Part shown: positions 11,663 through 22,844 of the stretch, in pieces
How positions within the stretch are numbered: position 1 is the first letter of the stretch
Layout: each line of letters starts with the position of its first letter
DNA from: Cyrtodaria siliqua
Lineage: Eukaryota; Mollusca; Bivalvia; Adapedonta; Hiatellidae
Direction of reading: 5' to 3'
Assembly (NCBI GenBank): GCA_037043455.1
Contig: JAWPHD010004372.1
Coordinates: 1-64,000 of the forward strand
Length of the DNA stretch: 64,000 nt
The notes under the pieces: generated by a model
The model's input: only the letters and a program-made list of their open reading frames with translations
The model's database searches: none
Told to the model about the DNA's origin: nothing
Position numbers and translations under genes: made by a program

Positions 11663-12244
11663 CTATAATAAAGTATATCATGCTATAAGATAGAAATTTA
11701 CTACGTTTTTCGAAGTAGTTTTATGAATTCGAATGTGTTACAGATGCTTAGTCTTTTCGATGTGATTAATCACATCTAGAAGAGCATTAATCCGCGCGAA
11801 CAGCTACAGCCACGACTGCACCGTTTTGAATGTAAGTATCATTTGCGAAATTTGTCAATGCAGTTCCGATTTAAACCAATCCTTGAAAAAAATGGGTGAA
11901 ATTTGGTGCTGATAAATCGTTTCATTCATATACTTCAAAAATACCTGGTTTGTATTATTTTCTGCAACCATTCTCATACATATTGTGTCATCTAAGCTTC
12001 AGGTTCACATATTGAACAAATACGGTTACATTAACGCTATTCCCTTTTCATTAGGAAAACACCCATTAAAATAAATGTACATGTGTACCACTATATAAGA
12101 TGTAAAATAATGATATGGGCATAAAACGACACCAATGTTTTCATGCAAAGTGTATGCTGATAATATTCAATTTGCATTGCATTTGAAGTTCAGTGTCCAA
12201 CGCAATCATTCCATGCTATTGTAATAAAAGCAAATTTGTTTTCT

Positions 12245-12710
12245 TTTTAAAATAACGGAAATGTAGCATTCAAGGTCCACAGTCAACCACAAACACGCAC
12301 AGAAACAAAGATGAATAAAAGGCAAGATATGGCATCACAAACATAAAAGGGTTGACAATAGGCTACTGCCTAGGAACGGTCAGTGGCAAAAAATGCCGCT
12401 GACGGTTTAAACTAGGTTCTAGGGTGCACCAAACTCTTACTCTATTGTCATCCCAATAAAACGGGACAGTGTAACTAAAGATATCCATGCCAGGTAATAT
12501 TCTCTAACAATAAGGCAGCATTAGTAGGCAATATAAGAATAACACATACATGATCATGTATTTATAATATATAAAAAAAAAAAGAAAGCCACAAAGCAAG
12601 TACTAAGTGACAGAAGCCATAGCAACCAGAGACCAAACCGCTGAGGGTACGACAAGACACGATTTAAGACAAACATCAAACGCTACCGTCCTATGAGGAT
12701 TTAGGTAGAC
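12245..12710 (+). repeat. Dispersed repeat family R1
   Basis: Matches the copies at 1800 and 23815 in order: 'GTAGCATTCAAGG', 'GGAACGGTCAGTGGCAAAAA', 'GGTTCTAGGGTGCACC', 'GACAGTGTAACTAAAG', 'GGGTACGACAAGACA' and 'GATTTAGGTAGAC'. No coding capacity. Confidence 0.8.
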
Positions 12711-12810
12711 GTTGTCATACCTCTTTAACCAGCAAAATTGTTAATTATTTAAATGTTACACGTTTAGTTCTTATTTAACAAACAATGAATGCGGGTTTTT
12801 AAAGAAACTA

Positions 12811-13152
12811 ACCCGCCACATATCCGCAAAATTACACTACAAAACCGTCAAAACTCTATCCAGGTGTTCAGGTCATATAATAATGTATATGTGTCGATTA
12901 AATGTATAGGATTTTCCATGGGTTCTTAAAATGCTCGTGATTGAATATGCGTAAAATGAATTATTAGTTGGTAACTCTTAATTCAACGCTCCAATTTTGG
13001 GGTTTGGCCTGGATGGTTAAAGCCGTTTATATTGTGTCTATATAGTTTGGATTTTCAAAATATCTTCAGTTATATATACACATCGTCGTCAGTAGGTTTA
13101 GAAACGGTGTACATATGTTACACAATTTGACTGTTGATGGCGGGATAGCTAC
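12811..13152 (+). mobile_element. MITE family R3 (CCCGCC-ended), copy 1
   Basis: About 340 bp starting ACCCGCCACATATCCGC and ending TGGCGGGATAGCT, so the termini are short inverted repeats (CCCGCCA/TGGCGGG). Interior words such as 'TTGGTAACTCTTAATTC', 'TTGGGGTTTGGCCTGG', 'GTTTAGAAACGGTGTACATA' recur in copies at 19156-19478, 19700-20600 (reverse, split) and 58487-58788. No coding capacity, so this is a non-autonomous element. Confidence 0.85.
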
Positions 13153-13486
13153 TTTAAATAATCAAGTATCTGAGACAATTTTACTTCAAATAGGATGCAA
13201 TGAAAATGTTGTTTTGTTGTTGTTGTTTAAATATTCTTAAAACTTCAATGTAAAAAAATCGTCAAATTATACACAAATATATACGTACATCCTATATTTA
13301 GGTGAGTAAGGAATACCTTAACACAAATTTTATAGTAATGCTTGAAATCATACGTAACCCCAAGACCGCAAGATTGCCATGTGTCCCTTTAAACTATTAT
13401 AACATATACGATGCTATATTCATATTCTGAAAATGCAAATAATACGATTAACAAATCATTGAACTAGTTTCCACATATGATGCCTG

Positions 13487-13985
13487 AAGTGACGTCTCTT
13501 AATATGTTCGTACATGACGTCAACATTTAACGACCAAAGGCGACTTTTTTAATATCATTCATCACAACATAGATCTACATAGGGACTTGTATATCCATGA
13601 TCACAGTGTTGGAGGGCTTTTTATTCTCTTTAAAACTGCAAGCAATACTACTTACTACTATGCTAGACGTTTACCCACGAAATGGAAAACGCGGGGAATC
13701 GATACAAAGGATATGGGTTCCACAAAGAATCGGCAGCTCTATATCCGCCATTTAGTTTTAGTGCATTGGAGGTATGGGGCACACATGGGGAAATCGTCAA
13801 ACGTACAGGTCGCGAGACGTAGACACGGGAATTTGATTTGCAGTATGACAATAGGTTGTTTGCAATTTTAAAGATAAAAAAACAACAACAAAACATAGTG
13901 AACAAAATCCGCCAAATTTGGAGACGTTTAATGTCGTTGTCATGTACATAAACATTTAGAAGCGTCAGTTCATGAATGAAAAAGG
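13487..13985. repeat. Diverged inverted-repeat element
   Basis: The left part ('TGACGTCTC', 'TACATGACGTCAACATTTAACG') is mirrored imperfectly at the right ('GACGTTTAATGTCGTTGTC', 'CATGTACATAAACATTT', 'GCGTCAGTTCATGA'). The spacing suggests a decayed MITE of about 500 bp. The open frames inside have no recognisable protein character. Confidence 0.45.
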
Positions 13986-14129
13986 TGTCTGATACGAGGA
14001 AATTGGCCAAATGAAAAAGAAGAAAAAAGTGTTTTATGTTGTTGCTGTTGTTGTTTTCGTGTTGTTTTTTTTTTTATTTTTTTTTTTTAATAAATGGCAT
14101 CATAGACATCAATCAGGAGATATAGAGCT

Positions 14130-14495
14130 AGCCGAGATCCCGCGATTTCTCGCGCTACTCTAGTGTTCTCAGTCACGTGACCGAGAGATGCGCGAGAACA
14201 GTGACAATTGCTTAGTTACGTAAACAAATGCGTGATGGTTGCTTCTGTTTTCGTGATTTTGCGATGTTATATGAACGATTTCGTGGGGAAAAGCATGTTT
14301 ATTCTATTTTTATTGTTTATTTTATCGATCGATATAGTTACATATTAGTTAAATAATGAAACATACGCACACAAATGTGTGTATTATGCGCGTTTCGCAA
14401 AGTATGGCGTTATGATCGTTGTTGCAGTTTTTCCATTTCTATTTGTAAGCGGTTATTGTGATAATGCGCAGAGCAGGTGAAGGTAATGAAGGTAT
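14130..14495 (+). promoter_or_regulatory. CpG-rich segment with E-box palindrome, possible promoter
   Basis: 14140-14230 is unusually CpG-rich for this window and centres on GTCACGTGAC, a perfect palindrome containing the E-box CACGTG, flanked by TCTCGCGC and ATGCGCGAG. Downstream, AATGAAG|GTATGT at about 14494 could be a first-exon donor. Promoter function is inference from base composition and position just 5' of the zinc-finger exon. Confidence 0.35.
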
Positions 14496-14537
14496 GTATA
14501 TCTGGTATGTACTGTTGGTGACAACTGACATCTCTAG

Positions 14538-14735
14538 TTGGAATACACACCGCTGAGGAGGTGTCAGCAGAATGCACACACACAATCAGAAGTTCCTGAC
14601 ACCTCCAGCTGTATTACAGGAAATGCCAAGGAGAATGGTCACTTTCATGCAGAATACACAGTTGACTCCCAACAATTTTTTTTAAGATGGCAATTTTTGT
14701 TTTATGTTTTCATATCAGAACAGGTTTTTGTCTAA
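14538..14735 (+). CDS. Possible exon upstream of the zinc-finger exon
   Basis: An open frame follows an acceptor-like ACATCTCTAG at 14536 and encodes LEYTPLRRCQQNAHTQSE and onward, with no recognised domain. An in-phase donor-like AACAG|GTTTTT near 14725 would join it to the zinc-finger exon, but the intron would be only about 64 bp and the 3' part is low complexity. This is weak and could be chance. Confidence 0.2.
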   Translation: MEYTPLRRCQQNAHTQSEVPDTSSCITGNAKENGHFHAEYTVDSQQFFLRWQFLFYVFISEQVFV

Positions 14736-14787
14736 AGAACATTTTCAAATAGAATCTAGAGGTCTAGATTTACAATGGCAAATTCAG

Positions 14788-15002
14788 ATTTTATGTCCTG
14801 GGGGATGATATTAATTTAGACTTCTTATTTGAGGAATACACGGATTATGAGAATAATGAGCCTTGTGTTAAGAAAACAAAGTTAACAGAGGAATCAAATG
14901 ATTTGTGTGTCTATGTTTGCCCAGATTGTTCTACGGAGTTAAAATCTATTTCTGGTTTCCGAGGACATGTTACAAAAAAGCATGGTCGAAATTTTATAAA
15001 GG
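14788..15002 (+). CDS. C2H2 zinc-finger exon
   Basis: After an acceptor AATGGCAAATTCAG, 71 open codons run to a strong donor (AAAGG|GTAAGT). The exon starts with one base of a split codon. The encoded segment begins with an acidic stretch (DDINLDFLFEEYTDYE) and then carries YVCPDCSTELKSISGF and GHVTKKHG, a single C2H2 finger spaced C-x2-C-x12-H-x4-H. Such fingers usually bind nucleic acid. Nothing downstream is recognised as the next exon, and nothing shows whether this belongs to a host gene or to a mobile element. Family unknown. Confidence 0.5.
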
Positions 15003-18000
15003 GTAAGTTTGGTGGTTTTTTTTAGGGTAACTGTATACATTAGTTTACGGCTGCTTGTTTTATTATTTATTCCCCCATGCGGTTGCCAGGATAGAATACA
15101 ACCACTACAATCTCACAAAAACACCGCCACACACATAGGGATAGGACCACCCCATTCATTTTGTCATTTTTTATCAGGCTCCTTCAAGGTCTTTATCATG
15201 ACACCGCATATGCAAATGTGGAAACATGGCTCCATCATAAATGAAGAGTCTACTATATAATTTGTTCTGACGGTAGAGCGATTCTCCATATTTTTATCTC
15301 GATGTAAATGGAGGATGAGCCTGGCACGTTCATTCATGTTATGCGCCATCCTTCCATGCGTTCCCAGATAGGTGCCATCCCACATTTTTCAAACAGACAG
15401 ACAAGCAGACAAATATGTTCCGACATACTGAGATAACTGTTTAGATATATAGGTAGACAAATAGCATCAGATCAGGACAGACAGACAGACAATTTGATAG
15501 TTTCTGAGTCTTTGGGAAGGGAAATATACAATCACCAAATAGAGTGATTTAACTTTCTCTCTGTTTAAAATACAAGAAGGCAAACATTGACAGATGTATT
15601 ATATGAGGTGGGATCAAGAAAAAAACAAATCAAACCAATGTGTACAATCAACAATGTATATTCACATTAATATAAACAATATGTACAATACATGTACATG
15701 TATTTGCACAATCAGAAGTACATGTAGACGCTCTACCGGTAATATGTGCATTTAACATAGCCGTAGCCCGGGTTGATGTTTGTTCGACAGTAATAACAGT
15801 ATTTCAACTAACATAAATACAATATTTTGATTATAACATTATTTTTGCATAATCTTAAATACCTTATAACTTTGCAACTGCGAAAATGGAACTTCCCAAA
15901 AAAGAAACATGCACATACTTGTCTAAACATCAACACTGTAAATTTCTTAAATAGAGTTTAATTAACATTGTTGAAGTGATACCGGAAATAATTCCCGAGT
16001 GAGACAGATTCTTGCGATATAGAAACGAGTGCATTTTCGCACGAGTGAATTCTCTATATATTTCAAATTATTTTCCGTATCACGATAAAAATGTTAATTA
16101 AAGAGCATACCGTACATTTTAATTTAAACAATTATTATTCAGAAGCTCTTAAAAATCCTATCTATGTCTATGATGGCATCCACGTTGCAGGATGACAAAT
16201 TAGTTATTTAGATTCTGGACAGTTGACATGGGACATGGACTCCCATGCTCTACCAGGAAAGTATATTCCCTGTCCCATGTCAAGAATCAAAACAGTTAAT
16301 AATATAATTCTACATTATTAGTTTTTTCACCAGCTCCAGAAACGATTTCAATGAAACTTGGCATACTTATAGATTCAAGTTTGATAGTCGACCAACATAA
16401 ATAAATCACCTCTCACTAAAATGTCGACATAATATACGTTATAATGCATTTTGTGAGGTCAATACCCATATGTAACGTTACATGCTGCTGCAGACGGGAT
16501 CAAGTTTCCGAAAATCTGAAATCCCTTCCGTTTTAATAAATATTTTCTTTGATGAATAACCTTAAATGCGATGATTGCAACCTATTGACGTAAAAAGGGA
16601 ATTTAAAATGTGCATTGATTTGCTAAATACATATTTTGGACGAGAACATTCTGGCTTATGTATACATGTGTTACTTTTGTTTGAGAGTTACACATGGAAT
16701 AATGTTTCTGTAAAATTTTACAGAAAAGTTTCACAGAAAATATTTCAATCATGAAACATTGAATCATTCAAATTCGTTGTATGATTAAACTGATTAAATA
16801 ACTGATATAGTTGTACACGGCACTAACCTCTTAATGTGTGGACATTCAAAAGAACTAGCAGACATGTTAAAATACCTGAAATAATACAAAACACTAATTT
16901 TATTTAAAGCAATAAAGATGATGATGTCGAAAATGATGACCACAATAATGGTGAAGAGTACATTAATGACGACGAGGAAAATGAGAAGGTGAGGAGTATG
17001 ATGATGAGGAGGTTAATAATGATGATGACGAGGAGGAGGAGGAGGAGGAGGAGGAAAAAGGGGAGGAAGAGGAGGAGGAGGAAGAGAAGAAAAAAAAAAG
17101 TATCATCGGTTTTGCCACTGACTGTTCAAAGGCTTAAAAAACTGTCAACAACTTCACATTTGTTGAGTACTTATTTACCTTACGTTTATAATTATCTCTA
17201 GAAATTAAACCATGCACAAATTAAATCAACAGCAGGACAGTTAAGCTCAGCTAATTATATTCCATTCGGAAACATACTGTTGGTGTATGTGACCTTTATT
17301 TCAATTGATACACACGTGTATAACTAAAATAAATAGTCACATATTTGCATACATCAAATGCCAGTAGTCAAATGTTTAACTAGAATGGAACTGTGAAAAT
17401 ACATCCAATTATGGTTAAATTTTAATTACAACTGTGGGATTCATTCATTGACAATAATTCAAAATACAAAATAAAAAGTTGCACTTTGCCAATAACAAGT
17501 TACCTCTATACGGCCCATGTGTTGCCTCCTTGACAGTCTTCATTTTACCTTATTTTCTTCGACATGTGCAAATGTAGACTGTTTTTCTCCTTTCATACTC
17601 TTTTTACCTTTATTCAAGTATCGTGAAAGCACATTGACTGAAAATATATTTAACATATAGTCAGTTTAGAAAAACAATGAGGTCATTAATACAATAAATT
17701 GGTCAATTTGGTTTAAGTGTTTTGGACACGGAGCCCGTCGGCTTTAACTGTTGTGAATCTGGCAAAAAGGTTCAAAAGTGTTTAATGGTGTGCCTTTGTC
17801 CAAATGACTAGGAGGTTTTTGAATATTGTGTATCTGGAAAAATTGTGCAGTAGAGATTTTGGATCGAACATGTATTTTTTATTGTTAATGGATGTCATAC
17901 GGGCACAAATGTGGATCCTGATGTACGTAACCTTTTTCCCAACATGATATCTTAAGTCTCATGTATACTGACGGTCAATGAAAACGTACCAGTAGATATT
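15003..18000. other. Non-coding region with small repeats
   Basis: 15285-15370 resembles the 3' half of SINE-B (see 59748). 15970-16095 is an imperfect hairpin ('GTGATACCGGAAATAATT' against 'AATTATTTTCCGTATCAC'). 16915-17098 is a purine-rich GATGATGAGGAGGAGG tract; its arginine-rich translation is a low-complexity artefact. The rest is AT-rich with no recognised gene. Confidence 0.6.
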
Positions 18001-18002
18001 AT

Positions 18003-18514
18003 GATTCAAGATTCAAGATTCAAGATTCTTTATTAACGTAAACATTACAATGTTTCTTGTTACGTGATACGATGAATAATATTATTTTATACAACAGTCA
18101 GTCATGATAAGTATGTGCATAGACATAAAGGCGATGAGCAAAACATGATTTATACGGAAAAGATATACAAACAGATATTGAACGTGAGGTTGTACTAAGA
18201 TAGAACAATGCAATGTGTATGTATGTACATATATACATATTGAAATATCATGAAGAACGTTAAAGCATATAGATGTGCAAAAGATGGTAAAGTATTTACT
18301 TTAAGAGAGATTTACAGTACACTTTCATGACGGTTAACTATATTGTCGCTTGATATACAAATTTACAAAGTTTTGAGATAACAGAAAAACTAACAGACTG
18401 CATTAGCTCAATACATTTAAAAACGCTTGGTCTAACACAATAACGTGATTTAATATATTGTTTTCGAATGTCAGTGTATGCTTGACATATACAAATAAAG
18501 TGATATTTATGGCT
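18003..18514 (-). mobile_element. LINE 3' fragment, minus strand
   Basis: Minus-strand codons from 18514 to the stop at 18338 read KYHFICICQAYTDIRKQYI, then RPSVFKCIELMQ and onward, aligning with the C-terminus of the LINE ORF2 at 38492-40750 (EYHFILECTLYKELR, RPNIPKCIELL). A 3' untranslated part follows and ends in AATAAAGAATCTTGAATCTT with three CTTGAAT repeats, a 3' tail style seen in jockey/CR1/L2-like LINEs. It is 5'-truncated. The CxxC half of the zinc-binding motif lies at the broken edge. Confidence 0.8.
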
Positions 18515-18689
18515 GTTAAATGTTATTGCTAAATAATTTATAATAAGAGGTGCCTAGTTTGAAATTAAAATGATATTTAATTAACAATTGCAAACACTGG
18601 TTGTCTAAAAATGTTAAACATGATGTATAGTGTTCAATATAGTCAGACGGGTAGAAACAAAAGCCATACATCTTTATACCGGGTATGTC

Positions 18690-19050
18690 CAACCGTCTTA
18701 CCGTTCCTAGGAAATAATCCCAACGTCACGTTGCTGGAATAACATGACGTTATTCCAGCAAGATACGGTCATTTGTAACTTTAGCTGAGTGTGACCTGGC
18801 GTTATCTTGCTGGAATAACGTGACTTCAGGATGATTTCCTCAATATATAATGAGCAAAGTATTTTGTGTTTTATAAACTAACAGTTACGGCTAGTGTACC
18901 TTTAAGGTGCAAGGGGCGTTAGATATGTTGCATCTTATATATTACTTCTATGAACACTCAATAAAACCGATTCTGACACTTTATTCTCCTGTTTGTGCTC
19001 GTTGTTCCCGGGGGATCACATTTACGGTATTTATCATGTTTATGTTTGCT
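18690..19050. repeat. Short hairpin and R5 copy
   Basis: 18728-18835 contains GTTGCTGGAATAAC and its complement GTTATTCCAGCAAGAT, then CTTGCTGGAATAACGTGAC, forming an imperfect hairpin. 18870-19050 is an R5 copy ('GTTAGATATGTTGCATCTTA', 'ACTCAATAAAACCGA', 'GGGATCACATTTACGG'). Confidence 0.6.
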
Positions 19051-19155
19051 TTATATTTCTCTATATTATTTTAACAAAAATAATGTTCAGTGTTTATAAT
19101 GTATATTGTCACTGTCCACATCATTGTCTTTATAGTTGATTCAACACTTCAATAA

Positions 19156-19478
19156 CATCTCGCCAAATAACGGCAAAAAACGTCAAAACTCTAGCCAGGT
19201 GTTCAGGTCATAGACTAATGTACATGTGTAAAGATGTATTACGTGTTCTTAAAATACCCATGATTGTATATGCGTAAAAAGAAATATGAGTTGGTAACTC
19301 TGAATTCGACGCTTCAGCTTTGGGGTTTATAGCCTGGTTGGTTACAGCCGTTTTATATTGTGTCTGTATAGTTTGGATTCTCAAACTATGCCAGTTATGT
19401 ATACCTTGTCGTTAACAGGTTTAGAAATGGTGTACATATTTTGTAAAATTTGACTGTTGTTGGCGGGATAGCTACTTT
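19156..19478 (+). mobile_element. MITE family R3, copy 2
   Basis: Starts CTCGCCAAATAACGG and ends TGTTGGCGGGATAGCTAC. The interior matches copy 1 ('TCTAGCCAGGTGTTCAGGTC', 'TTGGTAACTCTGAATTCGAC', 'GGTTTAGAAATGGTGTACAT'). Confidence 0.85.
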
Positions 19479-19699
19479 AACAAATTGACCACATAATATA
19501 TACTATATATTAATACCAGTACGTGTGTATTCTCATAAATACTAATAAGAGAGTGTCAAAAAAAAAATCAAAATTTTTTATACGGTTTCCAATATACCAA
19601 CGCTTGTTTAGGCTTAAACAGACAATATGTCAACATACAAGACGCATATTCGCTGACAATCACGATAACATAATCTAAGTTTCCTGGTTACCTATCAAG

Positions 19700-20600
19700 T
19701 AGCTATCCCGCCAACGACAGCCAAATGTTACAACATATGTTCAATGTCTTCACATAGGTTACAAATTGAAACAGGACGTTGGCACACATGCAAAGAATAC
19801 CTGTAAATGAAAGAAAATGCATCGTGTGTAATAAACTTGAAGATGAATTTCATTTCGTCATGGAATGTGCACTGTGTAATGAACTGAGACAGAAGTACAT
19901 TACAAATTATTTCTGGCAAAGGCCAAATATTCCTAAAATCATCGAATTGTCAACATCTGAAAACGAAAACATTGTCAAGAACCTGGCAACATATATTTTT
20001 AATAATTTTTAACTATATTAATTAATGTCTGCTCTCCCATATTTCTTTAACAAGCCATATTGTCAAATATTAATTAGACGCATATGTGTTGGGCTTAGAG
20101 TTTATAATCCATTTTCATTGTGTAATTTGTTATCATTATATTGATATTCATAACTATATGTATTGTTTGTTATATATTTAAAATATGTCATAATCCTGAA
20201 CTGTAACCTGCCATTGACTATATGTATATATGTTATGTTAAAATGTATACTCATGGACCAAGCGGTCTTTTGTATTATTGAATAAAGTATATGTAGTATA
20301 TGTTCACGGTTTCTAAACCTACTGATGGCGAGGTATATATACAACTTACATATTTTGAGAATCCGAACTCTATAGGCACAATATAAACAGCTTTCACCAG
20401 CCAGGACAAACCCCAAAACTGGAGTGTCGAATTAAGAGTTACCAACTCAAAAAATCATTTTACACATATTCAATAACGGGTATTTTAAGAACCCGTGAAA
20501 AAAAGCTATAAACGTTTAACTGACAAATATTCATTATTTTATGGCCTGAACACTTAAACGATTTTGTACTTGTAATGTTGCCGTTATTTGGCGGGTTAGT
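19700..20600 (-). mobile_element. MITE family R3, reverse copy split by a LINE insertion
   Basis: The two halves of a minus-strand R3 copy are 19700-19743 (AGCTATCCCGCCAACGACAG and onward) and 20298-20600 (CGGTTTCTAAACCTACTGATG through TTGGCGGGTTAG). The material between them is a LINE 3' fragment bounded by a 9-bp duplication. Removing it restores R3 continuity, so R3 was here first. Confidence 0.85.
19744..20297 (+). mobile_element. 5'-truncated LINE copy with 9-bp target duplication
   Basis: ATATGTTCA occurs directly before (19735-19743) and after (20298-20306) this segment. The segment aligns with the end of the LINE at 37-41 kb: 'ATGTCTTCACATAGG' against 'ATGTCTTCCCATAGG', then the open part 19797-20012 encoding NERKCIVCNKLEDEFHFV and WQRPNIPKIIEL, with the CxxC...H...C zinc-binding motif. 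The shared 3' tail GTATACTCATGGACCAAGCG ends in TATTGAATAAA. Stops lie upstream of 19797 within the frame. It is a classic target-primed insertion lacking the endonuclease and most of the reverse transcriptase. Confidence 0.92.
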
Positions 20601-21021
20601 GCCTGTACTAACATGAATTTGTTTGCGTGTGATATATTCAGTTTAAACGTATCAGAACCTTCTGATATCTTAGTTATACATGTCAACTTTAAAGTAAAGG
20701 TTACGTGAATATGAACATGTTAAATGTTTGATGCAATGCAACATATGCCTTCGAATTTTAAGATCGTATGACAACTTCCTGGCAACCGGGTTCAACTACG
20801 TCATTAACTAGTCTATGTATGCATTGTATATGTGCATTTATCCTCTCCGAAAATAGAGCTGCTATTGTAATGCGTGTTTTGCTTTGGTATATGAAGAACG
20901 TCCTAGTTTTTTCAACAATAAAAGAAAACATCAAAAGCTTTGGGATTAAGTTTTGATTTTCACATATATTAATAAAAATGTAGATATTTACTATTTACAT
21001 ACTTTATGTATGCGTTGTATT
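20601..21021. other. Non-coding, nothing recognised
   Basis: AT-rich sequence between the split R3 copy and the next inverted-repeat element. No exon or repeat recognised. Confidence 0.6.
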
Positions 21022-21298
21022 TTAGTATACTTTGTTTACGTATACTGAACCAAACAGCTAACGCACCAGTAGACAATATGTGTGAACTTATTATATGTAT
21101 GAACTTATTATATGCCGACTGGTACCGTTGGAGACAGGTGGTTTTAATGTGTTTTTTTAATTCACAGTCGTTATTGACAAGATATTTGTCTCGTTCAGAA
21201 TGACATTGTTTTGATTTATTGATTGTTATTATTGAGATATTAAAGGTATTGTCTGCTGGTGCGTTATTTGTTTGGTTCAGTATATATAACAAAGTAAT
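21022..21298. mobile_element. MITE with TATACTGAACCAAACA terminal repeats
   Basis: The left end reads ACTGAACCAAACAGCTAACG, then CACCAGTAGACAATAT. The right end is its complement (ATTGTCTGCTGGTGCG, then TTATTTGTTTGGTTCAGTATA). The outer bases TACTTTGTT also match on both sides. About 275 bp with terminal repeats near 45 bp. No coding capacity and no clear target duplication. Confidence 0.75.
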
Positions 21299-21609
21299 AC
21301 ACTTGAATGAAACATCATTATTATATATCTGTTATAACATTAAATCATGTTTTAATCACAGGGATTTTTTTTCATAAACAAAATATATTTGATCCTGTCT
21401 ATACTTAAGTTATTTGATACATTTAGCGTGTCATTTATACATGTAGATCAGTGAAAAATTAAAAAAAAAATCTACAAATAATATATGATCAAGCGGGCTC
21501 ATACTTCTTTTGTATAATGTTGATGCAAAAAATGACTTGGGCTCGGCTTTAAATTAAAAGTTCGGATCTCAATGTGCAATCAAAATGCAAATCGGTGCTA
21601 TGGCGAAAT

Positions 21610-22250
21610 AAATATGGAAACCCAAGCGGGGAAGCTTAGTCAAACAGAACTAAGCAATAGTGACACCCCGATTGTGTTGGATCCCAAAATGGAGGACATT
21701 AACTCTAACCTGCAGAGGCTTGATATTATAGAAAAGAAAGGTTACACATTTGAAATTGAATTTAAAAAGTTGTGCATTTTCATCAGGGAGTAAGTATACA
21801 ACCGGAAGTAGTCATTTTCACGCAGTAGTGAAACATGCGAGTCGACATAAAACGGCAAAACGATCCTTTTCTCCTCCCCGTATACTTACTCCCTGATTTT
21901 CATGAATGAAAAGTATAAGAAATTAAAAGAAAACTGGCCACCAAGAAGAGGATCGAGTAGACGCAAGTCTTTTTTCGTCGGGTATGATGGTATGGAGGAT
22001 GAACATGATGGATAATACGAAAGAAACTACAACGAAGGATGTGCTTGACTTGCAGTCACATTCTATGAGAAACAATTTGGTGTTCGGCAATATTACATAA
22101 AATGCTTATGAAACAGGGAGACATTTGAAGCTAATTTGAGAAAGTTTGTGATGGAGAAGTTAGAGATCACGCGGCAGGTAATGGATAACAACAAGTTCGA
22201 GAGAGAACATAGAATGGGATGGAAGAAGAAAAATGCAGCGGGTACACAGT
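21610..22250 (+). pseudogene. LINE ORF1 (RNA-binding protein) relic
   Basis: The frame beginning METQAGKLSQTELSNSD (ATG at 21614) continues with MEDINSNLQRLDIIEKK, a short coiled-coil-like start. After an insertion at 21784 and stops, NLVFGNIT and then NLRKFVMEKLEITRQ and KFEREHRMGWKKK appear in shifted frames. The order LVFGN...LR.F...EKL....I.FERVHRMG is the conserved core of L1-type ORF1 RNA-binding domains. At least one stop, one frameshift and an insertion disable it. No reverse transcriptase follows; the sequence runs into repeat R2. Confidence 0.75.
21784..21895. mobile_element. 112-bp hAT-like MITE
   Basis: Perfect 16-bp terminal inverted repeats CAGGGAGTAAGTATAC / GTATACTTACTCCCTG, flanked by an exact 8-bp duplication ATTTTCAT at 21776-21783 and 21896-21903. 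An 8-bp target duplication with CAGGG-type ends is characteristic of hAT transposons. It interrupts the LINE ORF1 relic and so is younger than it. Confidence 0.92.
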
Positions 22251-22261
22251 AGCAGAACTTT

Positions 22262-22835
22262 GAAAGTGAGAAAAATGGTCCTGTATAAACCACAGAACTC
22301 AAACTCAATGGCGCCGTATGTCCGCCCTTTAACACAAACTAAATGAAATGGGCAAATTAAATAGAAAACTGCGAAAACGCAAAGAAATGGATAGAAATAT
22401 ACGAACTACTGCATAAATGAACTGTTCCCAAGGAAATTACAGATAGACGAAATAGCAGAATGAAAGAAGTAATGCGGTAAAAATGGAGAAACCACAACAC
22501 CCAAACTCAATTGTACCGTAGGTCTGCAAGATACGACAAATTAAATCAAATGAACAAGTCAATACGACAATATACACAGCATGAAGAGTGAAGACATGGT
22601 TACCGACTTGAACGGTCAGTAGGCAATACGTCCTATTGGTTAGCTAAACTCGATTGAGTGTATACACAGCTTCGCTATTATCCTATCTTCAGCGCCAAAT
22701 TAACGAAACAGTATAAATAAAAGTACATCCCATCAAAAGGAAATGTCTTACAATAAGTCAACACTCAGAGAAATTAGCAAACGATACACATAAATATTAT
22801 TATAAAGATATTTAACATATAATTAGAAACACCTC
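22262..22835 (+). repeat. Dispersed repeat family R2
   Basis: Matches 3205-3590 ('AATGGTCCTGTATAAACCAC', 'GGTCAGTAGGCAATACG', 'TTCGCTATTATCCTATCTTC', 'AAATAAAAGTACATCCCATC', 'AGAGAAATTAGCAAACGATAC') and carries a second internal 'GAGAAACCACAACACCCAA' block, suggesting an internal duplication. Confidence 0.75.
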
Positions 22836-22844
22836 CGGCGATCA

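Noticed and set aside
14041..14095. Poly-T tract as a retroelement poly-A tail on the minus strand
   Set aside because: No coding or 3' UTR-like sequence of any LINE or SINE family seen here adjoins it; better treated as simple sequence.
16915..17201. Arg/Lys-rich open frame resembling a nuclear protein
   Set aside because: It is the translation of a GAGGAGGAGG purine tract; no start context or splice support.
21572..21793. Host gene beginning MCNQNANRCYGEINMETQ
   Set aside because: Downstream pieces (NLVFGNIT, EKLEITRQ, FEREHRMGWK) identify a LINE ORF1 relic instead.
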